A DNA stretch of 64,000 nucleotides from positions 5,453,254 through 5,517,253 of the forward strand of contig NC_031500.1 in the NCBI RefSeq assembly GCF_000237925.1. Direction: 5' to 3'. This DNA comes from Schistosoma mansoni. Its lineage: Eukaryota > Platyhelminthes > Trematoda > Strigeidida > Schistosomatidae. The notes below the pieces were generated by a model, which was given only the letters and a program-made list of their open reading frames with translations, ran no database searches and had not been told where the DNA came from. The position numbers were made by a program, and so were the translations under genes. Shown here piece after piece: positions 1-10,991 of the stretch (the stretch's first letter is position 1; each line of letters opens with the position of its first letter).

Positions 1-345
1 GACTCTTTGGTTGGGGTCCACGTGACTATCGTAACCAATGTTTGGAGACTGTGGGTGACATGGCTCAGAATCGATCATAATGGCGTAGGTGTATACACTC
101 TCTGTCTTCCCTTAAACTATGAGGTTAAAATTGCTGTATATCTTTCTCTCTACCAAGTGATTCTTTCTTCCTGTATTTTATCATTATACACAATCTTCCT
201 TAAATATATTACTACTATTGAAGTAACTACTTCTACGAATTTGGTGTTCATCTTGTTGTGCTAATGAGGTGCAGCAACTTGGACCGACGCATATATGTGC
301 CTGGTCCTACGTTGTAGCTGACTGACTTATTAGTAACATGTTGAA
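1..345 (+). mobile_element. LINE 3' end (non-LTR retrotransposon), left edge cut by window
   Basis: Reading from position 3, the frame gives a degraded C-terminal peptide containing GWGPRDYRNQ, LETVGDMAQNRS and WRRCIHSLSS, with one in-frame stop before WRRC. It is followed by about 200 bp of AT-rich 3' sequence ending near a GTCCTACGTTGTAGCTGACTGA tail. The same peptide and tail recur at 31.9-32.5 kb and 36.9-37.3 kb, so this is a dispersed non-LTR element. The W-x-GHV-like C-terminal region is typical of LINE ORF2 ends. The clade is not resolved. It lies in an intron or upstream of the E4 exons. Confidence 0.75.
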
Positions 346-488
346 GTCTTAAACTATCATCCACTTGATAAATATCCTGCCTAATTATTACGTTGTATTA
401 ATGTGATTCTTATGGATGAACAATAATTCCTTTCCATATTCTTTTAGTAAATAAATATAAATGTATATTCTTTCATTTCATATAATAG

Positions 489-636
489 GTAGGACCAAAA
501 CAACGTGATCTAAATGTACGTGATAAAGCTGCTTATGGTTTTAAACCAGATATTATGGTACTAGAAATTTCTGCAATATACCAGATATTAGCTCGTGGAT
601 CTGATTCAGCAGTTGAAACGGATGCTGAAACAATCG
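489..636 (+). CDS. UBE4A: E4 factor exon (core domain, near C-terminus)
   Basis: The acceptor AG is at 487-488 and the donor GT at 637-638. It encodes [18 protein letters not shown], then [19 protein letters not shown] and an acidic-Ser end. The GPK...LKV...YGF-P pattern followed by an IY-L helix is characteristic of the E4 core just before the U-box. The exon ends with one nucleotide of an Ala codon that is completed at 2386. Confidence 0.82.
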
Positions 637-3600
637 GTAAATTAATTATTGATTTTATTTTATTGGGGTATTTTTAGAAAAGTATAATTGTCTGCTATCT
701 TCTCTCATTCAAGATTATTATTCTAACTAAAGCCATTTCGATGTTTGTTTTACCTATTCCTAGTTAAATGCTCCAATTTCTACTCCATGTTTATGTGTGT
801 CCACACAAATGTAGACTGATAAAATTAATAGAATGTAATTTATTAGTCTATGAGATGTTATGGCCTATGTTAAATGATTATTATTGTTTCCTCCTACATA
901 AATAAACGTAATTACATAATATGTCTTCCAAATTGCTATTTTTAGTCTCTTTCAAAATAACACTGACTTTCTTCTGTATATGACAACTCTATTCATGATG
1001 ATAAAAACAAATGGATTTAAAAACTATCTGACTTGTTCAGCGATTTACAGAATTCAATAAGTATTAGTTTGTTATCCATCATGTTATAATACATTGAACT
1101 CTGTTAAATAAGTAATATATTAGGCTGCGTTTTTATATTACAGTTGGATGAAACTTTAAACATGATACTACTCAAATGAATTTTCTTTAAATTATTCTTT
1201 ATATCTAATCATCGTCTGTTTTTAGTTTTTAATTATATCAAAGAAAGCAAAGTCTTCCCATTACACATTCTACAAATGTATAAAAGAAATTTATTGTTGA
1301 ATATATACCGGTTCTTATAATCAACTCTAAATATTCCATCCTTTTTTTAAGTTCAGTATAACGTTCATATCTAAGATTAGTTTCGAATGATCTAATTGTT
1401 ATCATAACTAATTTAAGTTGACACTTTTATATAGTATATTGCGGTCTTTGTTTTTTATTCTATTTCAATCCTACACTTGTATATTTCCGATTAGCTAAGA
1501 AAGAAATATATTCAATCTTTTTTTAATAATGATTGTCAATTATATGATACATTTATTAAGAGTATATTAGTTTTCACTTGCAATTTTCTCTCTCGTCAAA
1601 GTCATCCTTTTCTAAACTTGGTTAGTATAATGAATAGAGGAAAATTGATCTGCAAAACTCTGGTGTAATTTAAGTAAGATATATATCAATTAATATAATG
1701 AAATATTTACTTATCAACAGTATTTTATGTGAGCATGAAGCAATAATTCAAAGTATATAAGATGGCGTGAAGGCTTTAACTATGAAAAACTTTATCTACT
1801 TATGTAATTTTCATGTTCATAATCGAAAATTATCTTGATAAGCAAAGATGTCATTAGATTGTACACAACTAGATATCATTGAAGGGGTTTTGTGGAAAGT
1901 GGTTTAATTTGTAGGTTGTATTGTTCACAAATTGACTTTAAGACGTTCCTGAAGTTCTAGTGGGAATTGGTGACCAGTGCAGTTTAGACATCTAGAGAGT
2001 GAAGCAGTTGTTACCTATAACATTGTATGACCCTCGCTTTGTATTAAAAACGGACGAAAGCGGGAATCATACAATTGGATCTTGACCTAGTGATTCCATT
2101 GGTTAGGCTTCTGCCACCATACCTGAAGGTCCTGTGTTCTATCCATGATGCGGTCATGGATCCTCACTCCTGCAGGGTCCTTAATTGGAACGAAATGGCT
2201 GTCCAGTGCTCCCTTGTCTTCAGTGGTACACTTATTGAAATCAGTCTGTGGCAAATACAACTAATATGATCATTTGTTCTCCTGATCGATGTTTTATGAT
2301 ACTAGATTCTATTTTCCCTAAACCATTCCTCTTGATTTCTTGCTCTCTGATAAATTATCTTTGAATGCTTCCTCACCATCATCAGCAACATCCTCTCCTT
2401 CGTTGCCGTCATCATCGGAATCATTTCGTAGAGCTGTTGTCAGTGATGAAAGATCATTTACACCAGATTTGTTAGATCAAGCTTGTCGTGTATTAGATCG
2501 AATTGCTGCACCAATAGATTTATGCAATAAATTCGCTGAAGCTGTTCGCCTAATTAAAGTATGTCTACGAATTATTATTTATGTATAATTCCCTTTGTAT
2601 ATGTGTTGTCGATAAATCGTAAGTCCGTTCTAGTCATTTATCTGTCTGTATGACTAAGAGAATTAAAATCAACTTATTCTTTGTTGTAACACAATAATTT
2701 GACTAGTTATCTTAATGATGTGAATTCAGTAGCACAGTTTGTGTGGATGAAATGTTATAGTGAATGCAAAACTTTATCTTAGTTGATTTATGTTTATTAG
2801 TGGGTTATAGCACCATTATTTACAAGACGTTTATTTATGACTTCAATAAAGACAAAACATTTGTCAATGACTGTAGTTTTAAATGTTTTCCGAACTAACG
2901 TTATTACTTCATCGAAGAATAAATAGTTTTTGAGATACATAATGTTGTTATGTCCTCATGCCTTGATAATTATATCACATGATGCGATCGCCAATCGGAG
3001 ACACCTACTTATACGATCAGACTAATGACACATAAATTAGTACGAGCAGTCCAGAGTCAATTCTGAGTCTTTGTTGGTCTACCGAGATAGTAGCTTCTCT
3101 CCAAACCCAACCTGTTTAGTCCAGAAGACCAATATCAGCCTCCGTTATACGAATCATATGTTTCAGACATACTGGGTTTATTTACGAGCAAACCAGACCG
3201 CATCATACCACAAAATAGAAAATAACAAATATGTAAGATCAAGCCTGAAAGTGTCTGTAATTGTGAGATACTGTCACTAATAAATTGGGAATATCTTAAG
3301 AATAGTAAATCGTATGATAATAGTCAATAGGTCAGACGAAAGCGTATGATGAAAGGAATACGAATATATATATATATATATATATTTGTTGAAAATGTAA
3401 ATCAGATTTTCATTTATATCCATCCACTTATTAGATGCATATATGTGTTCATACTATAAACTTACAATTAAAACATAACTAGTGGAGTAGAGTGGCTCAG
3501 TGACTAAAGCATTCAATTCTCATCGATTAAGGTACAAGTTCATTTCATGCTTCAATTATACTTTGGTTTTGAGCAACCTAGTAATATCATTAATATTTAC

Positions 3601-6600
3601 GCTTAGAATGTGACTTAAAGCCAAATATATAAATATGTATCTGATAAATGTGTTAATAGAAAAGTAATCACAATATTTATTCATGTCAAATTTCTTTACT
3701 TTACATTACAATTATTTATGATACTGTTATATTGATTGCCTGCGTGCGTGTCCTGTTTATATATGAGTGATAAGACCGCCAATCAGAGAGCAGCGAATTA
3801 TCGATTGGGACAGTTACACACGAAAACCGTACGAGCAGTCTAGAGTGAGTATCGGCCCTTCTTCCTGCCTAGCCCAGCCAGTTAAGTCCAAAACACCAAT
3901 AACAGCCTCTGCAATATGAATCATTATTCTCAAACATACTGGGTTTATATACCAAACAGACTGACCCAATCGTACCATAAAATAGAAAATAACGTTTGTA
4001 CAAGATTTGGCGGAGGAACAGTAATCAATAGACTGGGGATAACTCAAGAATTGTAAATCGTATAATAATAGCTCATAGGTCAAAATAAAGCTCATAATAA
4101 GAGGGACACGAATATGGATACTTTAGTTACTTAACAATTATACAGTAGGAAGCATACATATCACATTGGTCCATAAATAGTCCTCAAAGTTACCATTCAT
4201 GATTCTCCATGGGATATAACAGATACTTTAATTCTATAATGATTTATCATCAAGTTTGTATTCCTATTGTTCTTGTCTAATTCGTCTAATATGAATTTTC
4301 AAACCTTTTTACCTTATCATTTTCAATTAATTGCTTTTCAACTATTCTGTAATTCTAAATGAACAATTCTTTAGTTCATATTAAAATTGATAGCCAGTAA
4401 ATTTGATTTGTTTCTGATCCAGTCAATATCCATATGTTATACATTGAGCATCAATCTGTTTCTATTTATCTTCCCTACTTAAAACTAAATTCAACGTGTG
4501 TATCGATCGATGATTTATAGGAATGAGTGACTATCTCATTTTGTTTATCCATCCAATGATCGCTACTACTCTTACTAGTACCATAGCAAACGGTTCACTT
4601 GTTCATCACTCTCTTACTATAATAGAAGAGCATAACAAGCAATACAAGTTAAAGAATGCATGAATAACTATTTCCATCATATCCCTCCATCTTACATTCA
4701 ACGATGAACACGTGTATTTCAAGATAGTTTCTTACTTAGACCATAAGTTTTAAAGTGTTAACATTGCCCTTAACTTTGAAGTACACCTTTAAATGTAAAT
4801 AGACAGTAGAGAAAAAGTGCATGTCAGTAATTTCTTTAAACTTGAAAGTCGGATATAAATTGTTCAACAAATTGTACATTTTCTTACTAATTCACATTAT
4901 TATAACACAAGTCACGTGATTTATGTCGATTTTATTATTATTATTGAACTTGTATATAAATATAGAACTATGGTGAAAAACTTATTTTAAAAATTTCCTT
5001 GTTTTTTTCTCCTCCAAATATCTAACCGGAAATTTCTGCCTCACTGATATCTTCTATGCAAGCATTTGCGTTGAAGTTTTCTAATGATTATCTGAAATTT
5101 AGCATAAGATTTGATGAAGCCAAAACATACGTTAGATTTAACATCTGGTCAATTTTTCTTTCTGTTGTATGATTAGGCTGAAAATGTAATAAAAACTAAT
5201 GAAGAACTAGATGTAGATGATGCACCAGATGAATTTATTGATCCAATTATGGGTTGTTTAATGGAGGATCCTGTGAAGTTGCCTACATCGGGTCATATAG
5301 TTGATCGTAAAACTATATATCGTCATCTGTTAAAGTATGTTTCATTTAATGAGAACTTATATACTTATCTTTTTGTAATCAAATATAGGTATACGTTTTA
5401 CCAGTTACTTTTCCTGTAGGATTATATTAACAAATAATCAGTGCATGTTTTACAAAATCTTTTCTCAACGATATTCTCTAACGAAGGAATATGATAAAAA
5501 TTAGTGTAAAAGAAAGATTTCTAATTAAAGCTGAATGTTGATTGGGATTCAGATCCAGGACGTGGATTTCGTCCTATTTAAGACTTGTCGGTTGGATGTA
5601 CTTTTATGTCAGTGTTGGTGTTTTTATTGAGACTCGAACTCTGCGCTGACAAAATACAGAGACGTGAGAAATAAAAAAATGTTGGTTGTTTTTACTGAGG
5701 GAATTTAAACGCATACTTATCGTTGTACAGTGCAATAATGCTGGATTCGGTTATGTAAAAAAACCCTACTTGGTTCTTACAACTTAAAACCTAATGTCAA
5801 ATATCATGTAAATATTCGTTTTTAGAAGTTGGTTAATAGTTATCGTGAAGTCCCTGAATACTTAAAGATTGCTAACCATCGTAGTGATATTTTCATGATT
5901 TTGTAACTAGATAATGGTGAAATTTTCACATCACTAGCTGACATAATTTTTAAAAATCTGGAAATACTGGACATCTGTTTTGTTTGCATACGGTATGAGA
6001 CAAATATCACTAATAGCAGTAAGCGATATTTTCGTAATATCACAAATTATCTGGAGATGAGACTGCAAACCATCGGGATGCTAACTCTATTTTAAAGGTC
6101 AAGCATTCGCTGTGAGACCTTAAGGCCCTAAATTCCATCCCTGGTGTGTTCGTGAGTTCACACTCCTGAGCAGTAGTCTCATACTAGGATGAAATAACTG
6201 TCCAGTGTTTATTGTTCATTGTTAACGCTTTTTTAAAATGCATGTTAGTGAGTGGGGTACAACATTTAGCAAATTAGTTAAAACTATTCTAAAGTCTAAA
6301 GAAAACGAACAAACAAAAATCCACTCGGATTAGAAAATAAGTAGTGACTTAAATCAATTAGGTTGTTAATGTATATGAAAGGTTCGTAAAATATAATATA
6401 ATGCGCAATTGGAAGTATTAAAATAAAGAATTATCGCTCTGTAGTTTTTTTTATCAAATAGAAGTTATGCACTACTGCTACGGTGTGCACAAGATATTTA
6501 TTTAAGCACATAAATATTGGTACAAAGGGGCACCAGGTATATATGCGCCGCACAAATCTCATTTGATTTGTGTGAGAGCTGTAATACTGCCCAGGTGCCT

Positions 6601-8248
6601 AGACCGAAGCAGGCGATTTTCTTATAAGGCCACAACCGGGGCCTTTGACCTAAAGATCTGATCCACAAGGCAGTGGAGCAACGTTAGGAGATGCAGTCCC
6701 ATGGTAGCCGGTGACCAACGACTGGTTCATACGCCATTTGTTCCCTCATGATACTGGGGTCCATGTACACCATTGGTTTGGAATCAGGGTTTTCCAACTC
6801 CCCTAGATGAACTTTCCGTGTCCACCAACCCGTTTAAAGCACCGGACATTTGCTTTTCGTCCTCTCAATTTCATAAACAACACCGCCGTCACGAGAAGGC
6901 AGTGAGTAGGACTTCTGTGGCAGAGGCTATATACGCGTTTCCATGTGAGAGCATTTCAAGAGGGAGAGCGGACTCTCCCCACTCGGTCGTACTAGGGCGA
7001 CGGTGTGCACGTCGATCAATATTTTCACAGTGTAAAATTGTGGTTCACTTGACTACTCAGCTTTATTACAGCATAAATTTAAATCCTACTCAACTTATTA
7101 TGATATGTAAAGCCCCAGGTCTCTTCGAATCCGTCTGCTTTGTAGTTGAACACAATGAGAGTTATGAAATTGATATATTGGTTTTATAGATATGAGAGGT
7201 TGAGAGTTTTGATTCTTTGTATAACACAATGTGCTCTAAAGAAAAAGTGTGTACAATTCCCCAGTATTTTTGTTACATTTTAAAATAACTAAAAATGGCC
7301 TAATTTCGAAGTAGTATAGCCTCGCGTATTCTGCTTTTCGTGCTTGAAATCCCAAAGAGTACTACTAAGTAATTGCTTTCATTAAATAATTGTTTGGAGA
7401 AGAGTTGAGATTAGCTTGTGCTTTAACAACTAGGTCATCATTTTATACACCTTTGACCAACCTGGAAATTCGCACTAACGAACGCGACTTGGCCAAACAT
7501 TCCATGACTTCATGGACTAATGCCACTTCTTGCTTTGGCCATTCCTAACATTCTCCCGACCTACTTCTACACCAGCAAATATCATGTGTTGAGGCGTGGC
7601 AACTTAAATTGTTGAAAGTATGTGCCAGGGTCTACGTTACTTATATCTAAGTGACTGATATAGCTTTGGTTTATTTGTGTCATCGAAATAATTTTTAGTA
7701 TTTTCTGGTTTCAAAGAGTAAGCATCGAACGACTGCTACCTTCAGTGTCATAGTCGATTCCTGTCAACCACAAAACATCAACCGTGATATTATCACATCA
7801 ATTAAACTGGTGCTACTTACATCGCAACTGCTCATCGGTAGGGTTTGATCAGCACACTAGGGACTAGACAACGTAACATTGATTACACAATCAATAATGA
7901 ACTAGTATATGTATATCTAAAAATTTTATCAATATCAACTCTTTGAAGTTTATATCACGGATCGACCTTTACAGTTTCCCGGTTTTCAGTGGTTGTCTTA
8001 CTAAACTCAGTTTGTGATACAAATTGCAAAGTTGAACAACTTGCATCAATCCCCTTACACTGAAAAACATTCATTTTATTTATTTTTAATTTAGTGATTC
8101 TACTGATCCATTTAGTAGACAACCATTAACAATGTCTCAAGTTGAACCACAAGAAAATTTACGTTCAGCTGTTCGTAAATGGATTGATGAACGTCGAGCG
8201 CAAAGGTTATCAAAGAATACTCAGGGTAATGAACAAAAGTCTTCTTAA
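489..8248 (+). CDS. UBE4A: Ubiquitin conjugation factor E4 (U-box), UBE4A-like, last four coding exons
   Basis: E4 factors extend ubiquitin chains on substrates already carrying a few ubiquitins, using a C-terminal U-box (a RING-like fold without zinc) to recruit the E2. Four exons join without a frame clash: 489-636 (ends after 1 nt of a codon), 2386-2558 (starts with the other 2 nt), 5177-5334 (starts in phase 0, ends after 2 nt) and 8095-8248 (stop TAA 8246-8248). They encode about 210 residues. The U-box reads [19 protein letters not shown], then [11 protein letters not shown], then [19 protein letters not shown], then an ERRAQ-type basic tail. From memory of the family, PIM, the serine insertion after KLP and PLTM-Q favour UBE4A over UBE4B. 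The N-terminal core lies left of the window. Introns are 1.7, 2.6 and 2.8 kb and full of retroelements. Confidence 0.88.
637..1880. other. Intron, no recognised feature
   Basis: AT-rich intronic sequence between the first two visible E4 exons. No open frame with homology, RNA gene or clear repeat was seen. Confidence 0.6.
1881..2262 (+). mobile_element. Decayed tRNA-derived SINE (family A)
   Basis: Starts with GAAGGGGTTTTGTGG, the inverted 3'-end module seen at 24.69 and 26.40 kb. It then runs through GTTCTAGTGGGAATTGGTGACC, which matches the long copy at 38.8 kb, and a degraded promoter-like stretch. It ends in the family-A tail (CGAAATGGCTGTCCAGTGCT, then a TTCAGTGGT motif). It sits about 120 bp upstream of the next exon. 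Confidence 0.6.
2386..2558 (+). CDS. UBE4A: E4 factor exon (Ser-rich linker and core helices)
   Basis: The acceptor is chosen at CATCATCAG (AG 2384-2385) because its phase exactly completes the Ala codon begun at 636. The open frame extends further left but has no AG there. It encodes a serine/proline-rich stretch, then [20 protein letters not shown] and [20 protein letters not shown]. The F--A---D-RS(Y/F)----L pattern is typical of E4 proteins just before the U-box. The donor GTATGT is at 2559. Confidence 0.82.
2975..3365. repeat. Unclassified dispersed repeat, copy 1
   Basis: Aligns by eye with 3745-4125. Shared landmarks in the same order include CGCCAATC, GTACGAGCAGTC-AGAGT, CAGCCTC, CATACTGGGTTTAT, AAAATAGAAAATAAC, AGGTCA and ACGAATAT. 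The two copies lie head to tail about 770 bp apart in the E4 intron and are well diverged. No coding capacity or recognised termini were seen. A solo LTR or a SINE-like unit are both possible. Confidence 0.6.
3364..3386. repeat. (AT)n microsatellite
   Basis: An uninterrupted AT dinucleotide run directly at the right end of the first dispersed repeat copy. Confidence 0.9.
3485..3560 (+). mobile_element. Decayed SINE head with tRNA-like boxes
   Basis: GTGGCTCAGTGACTAAAG resembles a pol III A box. A degraded B-box-like AAGTTCATTTC follows about 40 bp later. The expected SINE body is not seen after it. Confidence 0.35.
3745..4125. repeat. Unclassified dispersed repeat, copy 2
   Basis: Partner of 2975-3365, with the same landmark order. 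The region also carries a short minus-strand open frame that has no counterpart in copy 1, so it is unlikely to be a gene. Confidence 0.6.
4126..5176. other. Intron, no recognised feature
   Basis: AT-rich remainder of the intron before the U-box exon. It ends in a pyrimidine-rich acceptor (TTTTTCTTTCTGTTGTATGATTAG; AG 5175-5176). Confidence 0.6.
5177..5334 (+). CDS. UBE4A: E4 factor exon (first two thirds of the U-box)
   Basis: Encodes [20 protein letters not shown], then [20 protein letters not shown] and [25 protein letters not shown] is the U-box E2-binding loop 1. The exon ends after two nucleotides (AA) of an Asn codon, and the donor is GTATGT at 5335. Confidence 0.92.
5545..5665 (-). 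mobile_element. SINE family B fragment
   Basis: Contains ATCCAGGACGTGGATTTCGTCC, then CTTGTCGGTTGGATGTAC, CAGTGTTGGTG and GAGACTCGAAC. This is the same order as the better copies at 19.1, 19.9 and 25.2 kb. In those copies the reverse strand reads as a tRNA-like promoter, so the element is oriented minus. Confidence 0.65.
6065..6212 (+). mobile_element. SINE family A fragment
   Basis: Has a decayed B-box zone (AATTCCATCCCTGG), then GTTCACACTCCTGAGCAGTA, GTCTCATACTAGGATGAAAT and CTGTCCAGTGTT. These match the family-A body (CTGAGGAGTCCCA, ACGAAACGGCCGTCCAGTGC). Confidence 0.6.
6480..7010 (-). mobile_element. ~509-bp retroposon with 11-bp target-site duplication, copy 1
   Basis: The element at 6491-6999 is flanked by the 11-bp direct repeat ACGGTGTGCAC (6480-6490 and 7000-7010). 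Its body matches 9427-9916 along the whole length, for example GCAACGTTAGGAG, CAGTCCCATGGTAGC, GGAATCAGGGTTTTCCAAC and GAGCGGACTCTCCCCAC. The left end is T/A-rich (ATATTTATTTAAGCACATAA), which reads as the A-rich 3' tail of a minus-strand insertion. The body is more GC-rich than its surroundings. The 138-codon open frame at 6773 is not conserved in the sibling copy and is not called. It could be a SINE-like unit or the end of a LINE. Confidence 0.8.
7440..7665. mobile_element. Two LINE 3' fragments in opposite orientation
   Basis: At about 7515-7595 the minus strand reads a degraded version of the LINE C-terminal segment (VG-x-x-x-V-x-NGQ-x-x-x-WH then SMKS), matching G-WKK-RGGQTKTWH-SMKS at 32 kb. 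At about 7593-7665 the plus strand carries the LINE tail (GAGGCGTGGCAACTTAAATT, GTGCCAGGGTCTACGTTAC, AGTGACTGA). The pieces abut in inverted orientation. Confidence 0.55.
8095..8248 (+). CDS. UBE4A: E4 factor terminal exon (end of U-box, C-terminus)
   Basis: The acceptor TTTTAATTTAG has its AG at 8093-8094. The first base completes the Asn codon, then come [20 protein letters not shown] and [20 protein letters not shown]. The stop is TAA at 8246-8248. TDPF-R-PLT is the U-box loop 2, and the basic helix W-(D/A)ERR closes E4 proteins. Confidence 0.92.
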
Positions 8249-8333
8249 CTTATACATAATATATACATTTCTATGTTGAACAGCACCTTATTATTTATTC
8301 TTATTATTACTTAAATCTATAGTTTAACAAACA

Positions 8334-8339
8334 AATAAA
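8334..8339 (+). promoter_or_regulatory. Poly(A) signal of the E4 gene
   Basis: AATAAA, 86 bp after the E4 stop codon. It is the first canonical signal downstream. Confidence 0.6.
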
Positions 8340-9415
8340 TGAAGTGAAAACACAATTTTTGTATGGAACATACAACTTTATGCGTATAGAGATGTTTATG
8401 GTCTGGTCTCTTCATACTCTTATTGATGATATTGTCTAAACTCAATCCTTTTTTCCATTCACTTAATTATTTTTTCAGTGATATCTTTGAAATAATAACA
8501 ATATAAAATAGTAATAACGGTAACCATACTAATAAATATGTGAATTTGTAGAAGAAGAAGAAAAAAAAGAGAAAATAGATGATGTATAAAAAGGTAAGAA
8601 ATAACAAAAACAAAAAAATGTGATTGTATTATGTAAGTTTTATTATATGCCATTACACAAGGTTTGATGAGTTGAAATTGAAAATTTGGTGGAAGCATTT
8701 GGCAGCTTTTAACTACTACTGGATTGTATCTCTGGCTCTTAAAACTAAATATACGAATTTCCGATTGGTAATTGAATTGGATTTGTATTATTTATACTTT
8801 CCATGGAATAGTTCAATATATTCAATATACAAATATAAAATTAAGTTTCTTTGTGATTGCATTTTGATAGGTAACAACACTAAACAACTTCCTGTATATG
8901 TTGTATATACTTTTATCACTAGCTTTCAATGGTATAAGTGAGTAAGTAAGTTCAATCGCATACATTCAACTCCAGATTGAGCAAATTCAAGTTTATGACA
9001 AATATTCAAAGCTTACTTAATCAAAGTAAGAATGCCTTAGCACTGATTACTGTAAAGAATAAACAAAGAAAACTCTTTCTTAACGTTAAGCAATCCGACG
9101 ATACTTGATTATCTTTGATAGATATACAACGCAATCACTAATCGACATGAAGTTGTTAAGAGTTTCTAATTGGAAAGAAACTTTTGAACGAAGAATTATT
9201 TCCATAGCGTGAAACCATTGTTTTATTTAAATAATTTGTTGTTCATACATATATTTGAATAATAACCACTCCGTTAACAATTTCGATTACTTAATAATAA
9301 ACTGATGCCAATTCGCTTCATCAGTTAACTGTCCTCCATTTATTATCATTAATTTCATCATACCACTGATAAGTGATGAAACAATTTATTCTATTGTAGT
9401 AGTGTGTGGTAAATC
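8340..9415. other. Intergenic DNA between convergent genes, no recognised feature
   Basis: AT-rich. It holds a purine tract at about 8552-8580 and short open frames on both strands with no recognisable similarity. The 3' exons of the minus-strand syntaxin gene would be expected somewhere between here and 12.3 kb, but none could be identified. Confidence 0.5.
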
Positions 9416-9927
9416 CACCCAATATAGATTTTATTTATTTAAACACATAGACATCGGTACAAAGAGGCACCAAATAGATGTGCGCCACACACACACCGCT
9501 TGGAAGCCTAAACCGAAACAGGTACTCTTCTTAGGAGGCCACACCCAGAACGTTTGACCTAAATGTCTAATCCACAAGGCAATGGGGCAACGTTAGGAGG
9601 TGCAGTCCCATGGTAGCTGGTGACTAACAATAGGTTCATACTTCATTTGTTCCCTCAGTATCCTGAAACACATGTGCACCATTGATTTGGAATCAGGGTT
9701 TTCCAACTTTCTTAAATGTATTCTCCACATCCACCAACCCGGTTAAAGCGCCGAACATTCCCTTTTCGTCTTCTCGACTCCATAAACAACACCCCACCTC
9801 GAGAAAGCAGTGAGTAGGAATTCCGTGGCAGTGGCTGTATACGCGTGGCTATGTGAAAGAATTTTGAGGGGAAGAGTGGACTCTCCCCACCCTCAGTCGT
9901 ACCAGGGCATTTAGGGCACCCAATATA
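9416..9927 (-). mobile_element. ~490-bp retroposon with 11-bp target-site duplication, copy 2
   Basis: Sibling of 6480-7010. The element at 9427-9916 is flanked by the 11-bp direct repeat CACCCAATATA (9416-9426 and 9917-9927), a different sequence from the first copy's duplication. The left end is TTTTATTTATTTAAACACAT and the right end is CGTACCAGGGCATTTAGGG. It differs from copy 1 by point changes and a shorter middle (about 30 bp missing near 9490-9505). Confidence 0.8.
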
Positions 9928-10669
9928 AACAAAAATAATGATTCTATACAAAAACGTTTCTCATCTAGTTGTTGAATCATATTACCTTGTAATACGAATT
10001 AGTTATCTATTAATCGATCAGTATTTTATAATGCACTTATCGAGGCACAGGATATGTTTCTTATCGCTGAAGGTCATACTTTGTCTATAAAGTTCTGTAG
10101 AAAAATCACGCGGTATAAGTTCCAAGTGCAACAGTTGTATGAACTTTACGCATAAACAAATAAAATATCTGTAAAGTAAAGAATAAAGATATACTGTTGT
10201 TGAACGTTAGTCAACATATGACTTTTGAGTTTTAGGACATTTATTCCAGTTGGTTGTATATTGACTAGAGGTTGTAGCAGTTCATTATGATGTTTTAAAA
10301 AATACGATCTACAGCCTTTTATAAATACTTATTCCGTTGGTTTCAGCAAAAAAGGTTGATTTTATGATGAGAAAGTAAATGTGCTTACATTCTATCAACA
10401 GCTTTCACAACCAATGTATTCTAGAAGAAATGTTAATCATCTAATTAACTTGTAAGGTTTTCTAGTCAGTAATGCGTAAACACTAGACATTGCTTTTATC
10501 GAGACGTTCAGCACCATTAGTTCTTATACTGATATTCCTTCCCCGTTTTTTTTAAGCTCTTCAAGATGCACATGAGAAAGAGGTATGACTTTGTTCTCAA
10601 AGTTGGTATACATGAAATTCGTAGTGTTAGATGTTGCTACTTCGAAAATAAGTAATCATAGAGAATAGG
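9928..10669. other. Intergenic DNA, no recognised feature
   Basis: AT-rich. No gene, RNA or clear repeat was seen. Confidence 0.5.
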
Positions 10670-10991
10670 ACCATAAACCATTGAGTGATGACCAAGTGGT
10701 CTAAAGAGTATGGGCTCACTATAGCACTTGAAGATTCCGGGTCCAACCCTTTGTGGAGTACTGGATACCGACTGCTAAAGAGTTTCGTACTCTAATAAAA
10801 CGGTTATCCAATGCTTCCTGTTTTTCAATAGTTGTCCAACTAAGATCAGTACACACAATAGTAATATCAAGGCGTTTGTACAGGACCATGACAACTTCCA
10901 ACTAGTAACTTACCAAGTGTTATATAAGAATCACAATAAATATTAGTCAGAGAATAAATGGTTATAGTAGCTTTGCAACGTGATTGTTAAT
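10670..10991 (+). repeat. Dispersed repeat containing a tRNA-like SINE, copy 1
   Basis: Matches 58871-59226 closely from ACCATAAACCATTGAGTGAT to TAGCTTTGCAAC-TGATTGTT. The first half has SINE features: an A-box-like GACCAAGTGGTCTAAAG, a B-box-like GGGTCCAACCC, then GAGTACTGGATACCGACTGC. The second half (GTACAGGACCATGACAACTT onward) is shared between the two copies but is not seen in the other SINEs. The copy here lacks about 30 bp present at about 59055-59085. Confidence 0.75.

Noticed and set aside
6773-7189. 138-codon plus-strand open frame
   Set aside because: It starts inside the 509-bp retroposon, and the frame is not preserved in the sibling copy at 9.4-9.9 kb. It runs out into unique AT-rich DNA and has no recognisable domain.
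8459-8698. Minus-strand hydrophobic open frame that could be the syntaxin membrane anchor
   Set aside because: No splice acceptor AG precedes it in a suitable place, no SNARE layers lie upstream, and the hydrophobicity comes from a polypyrimidine tract.
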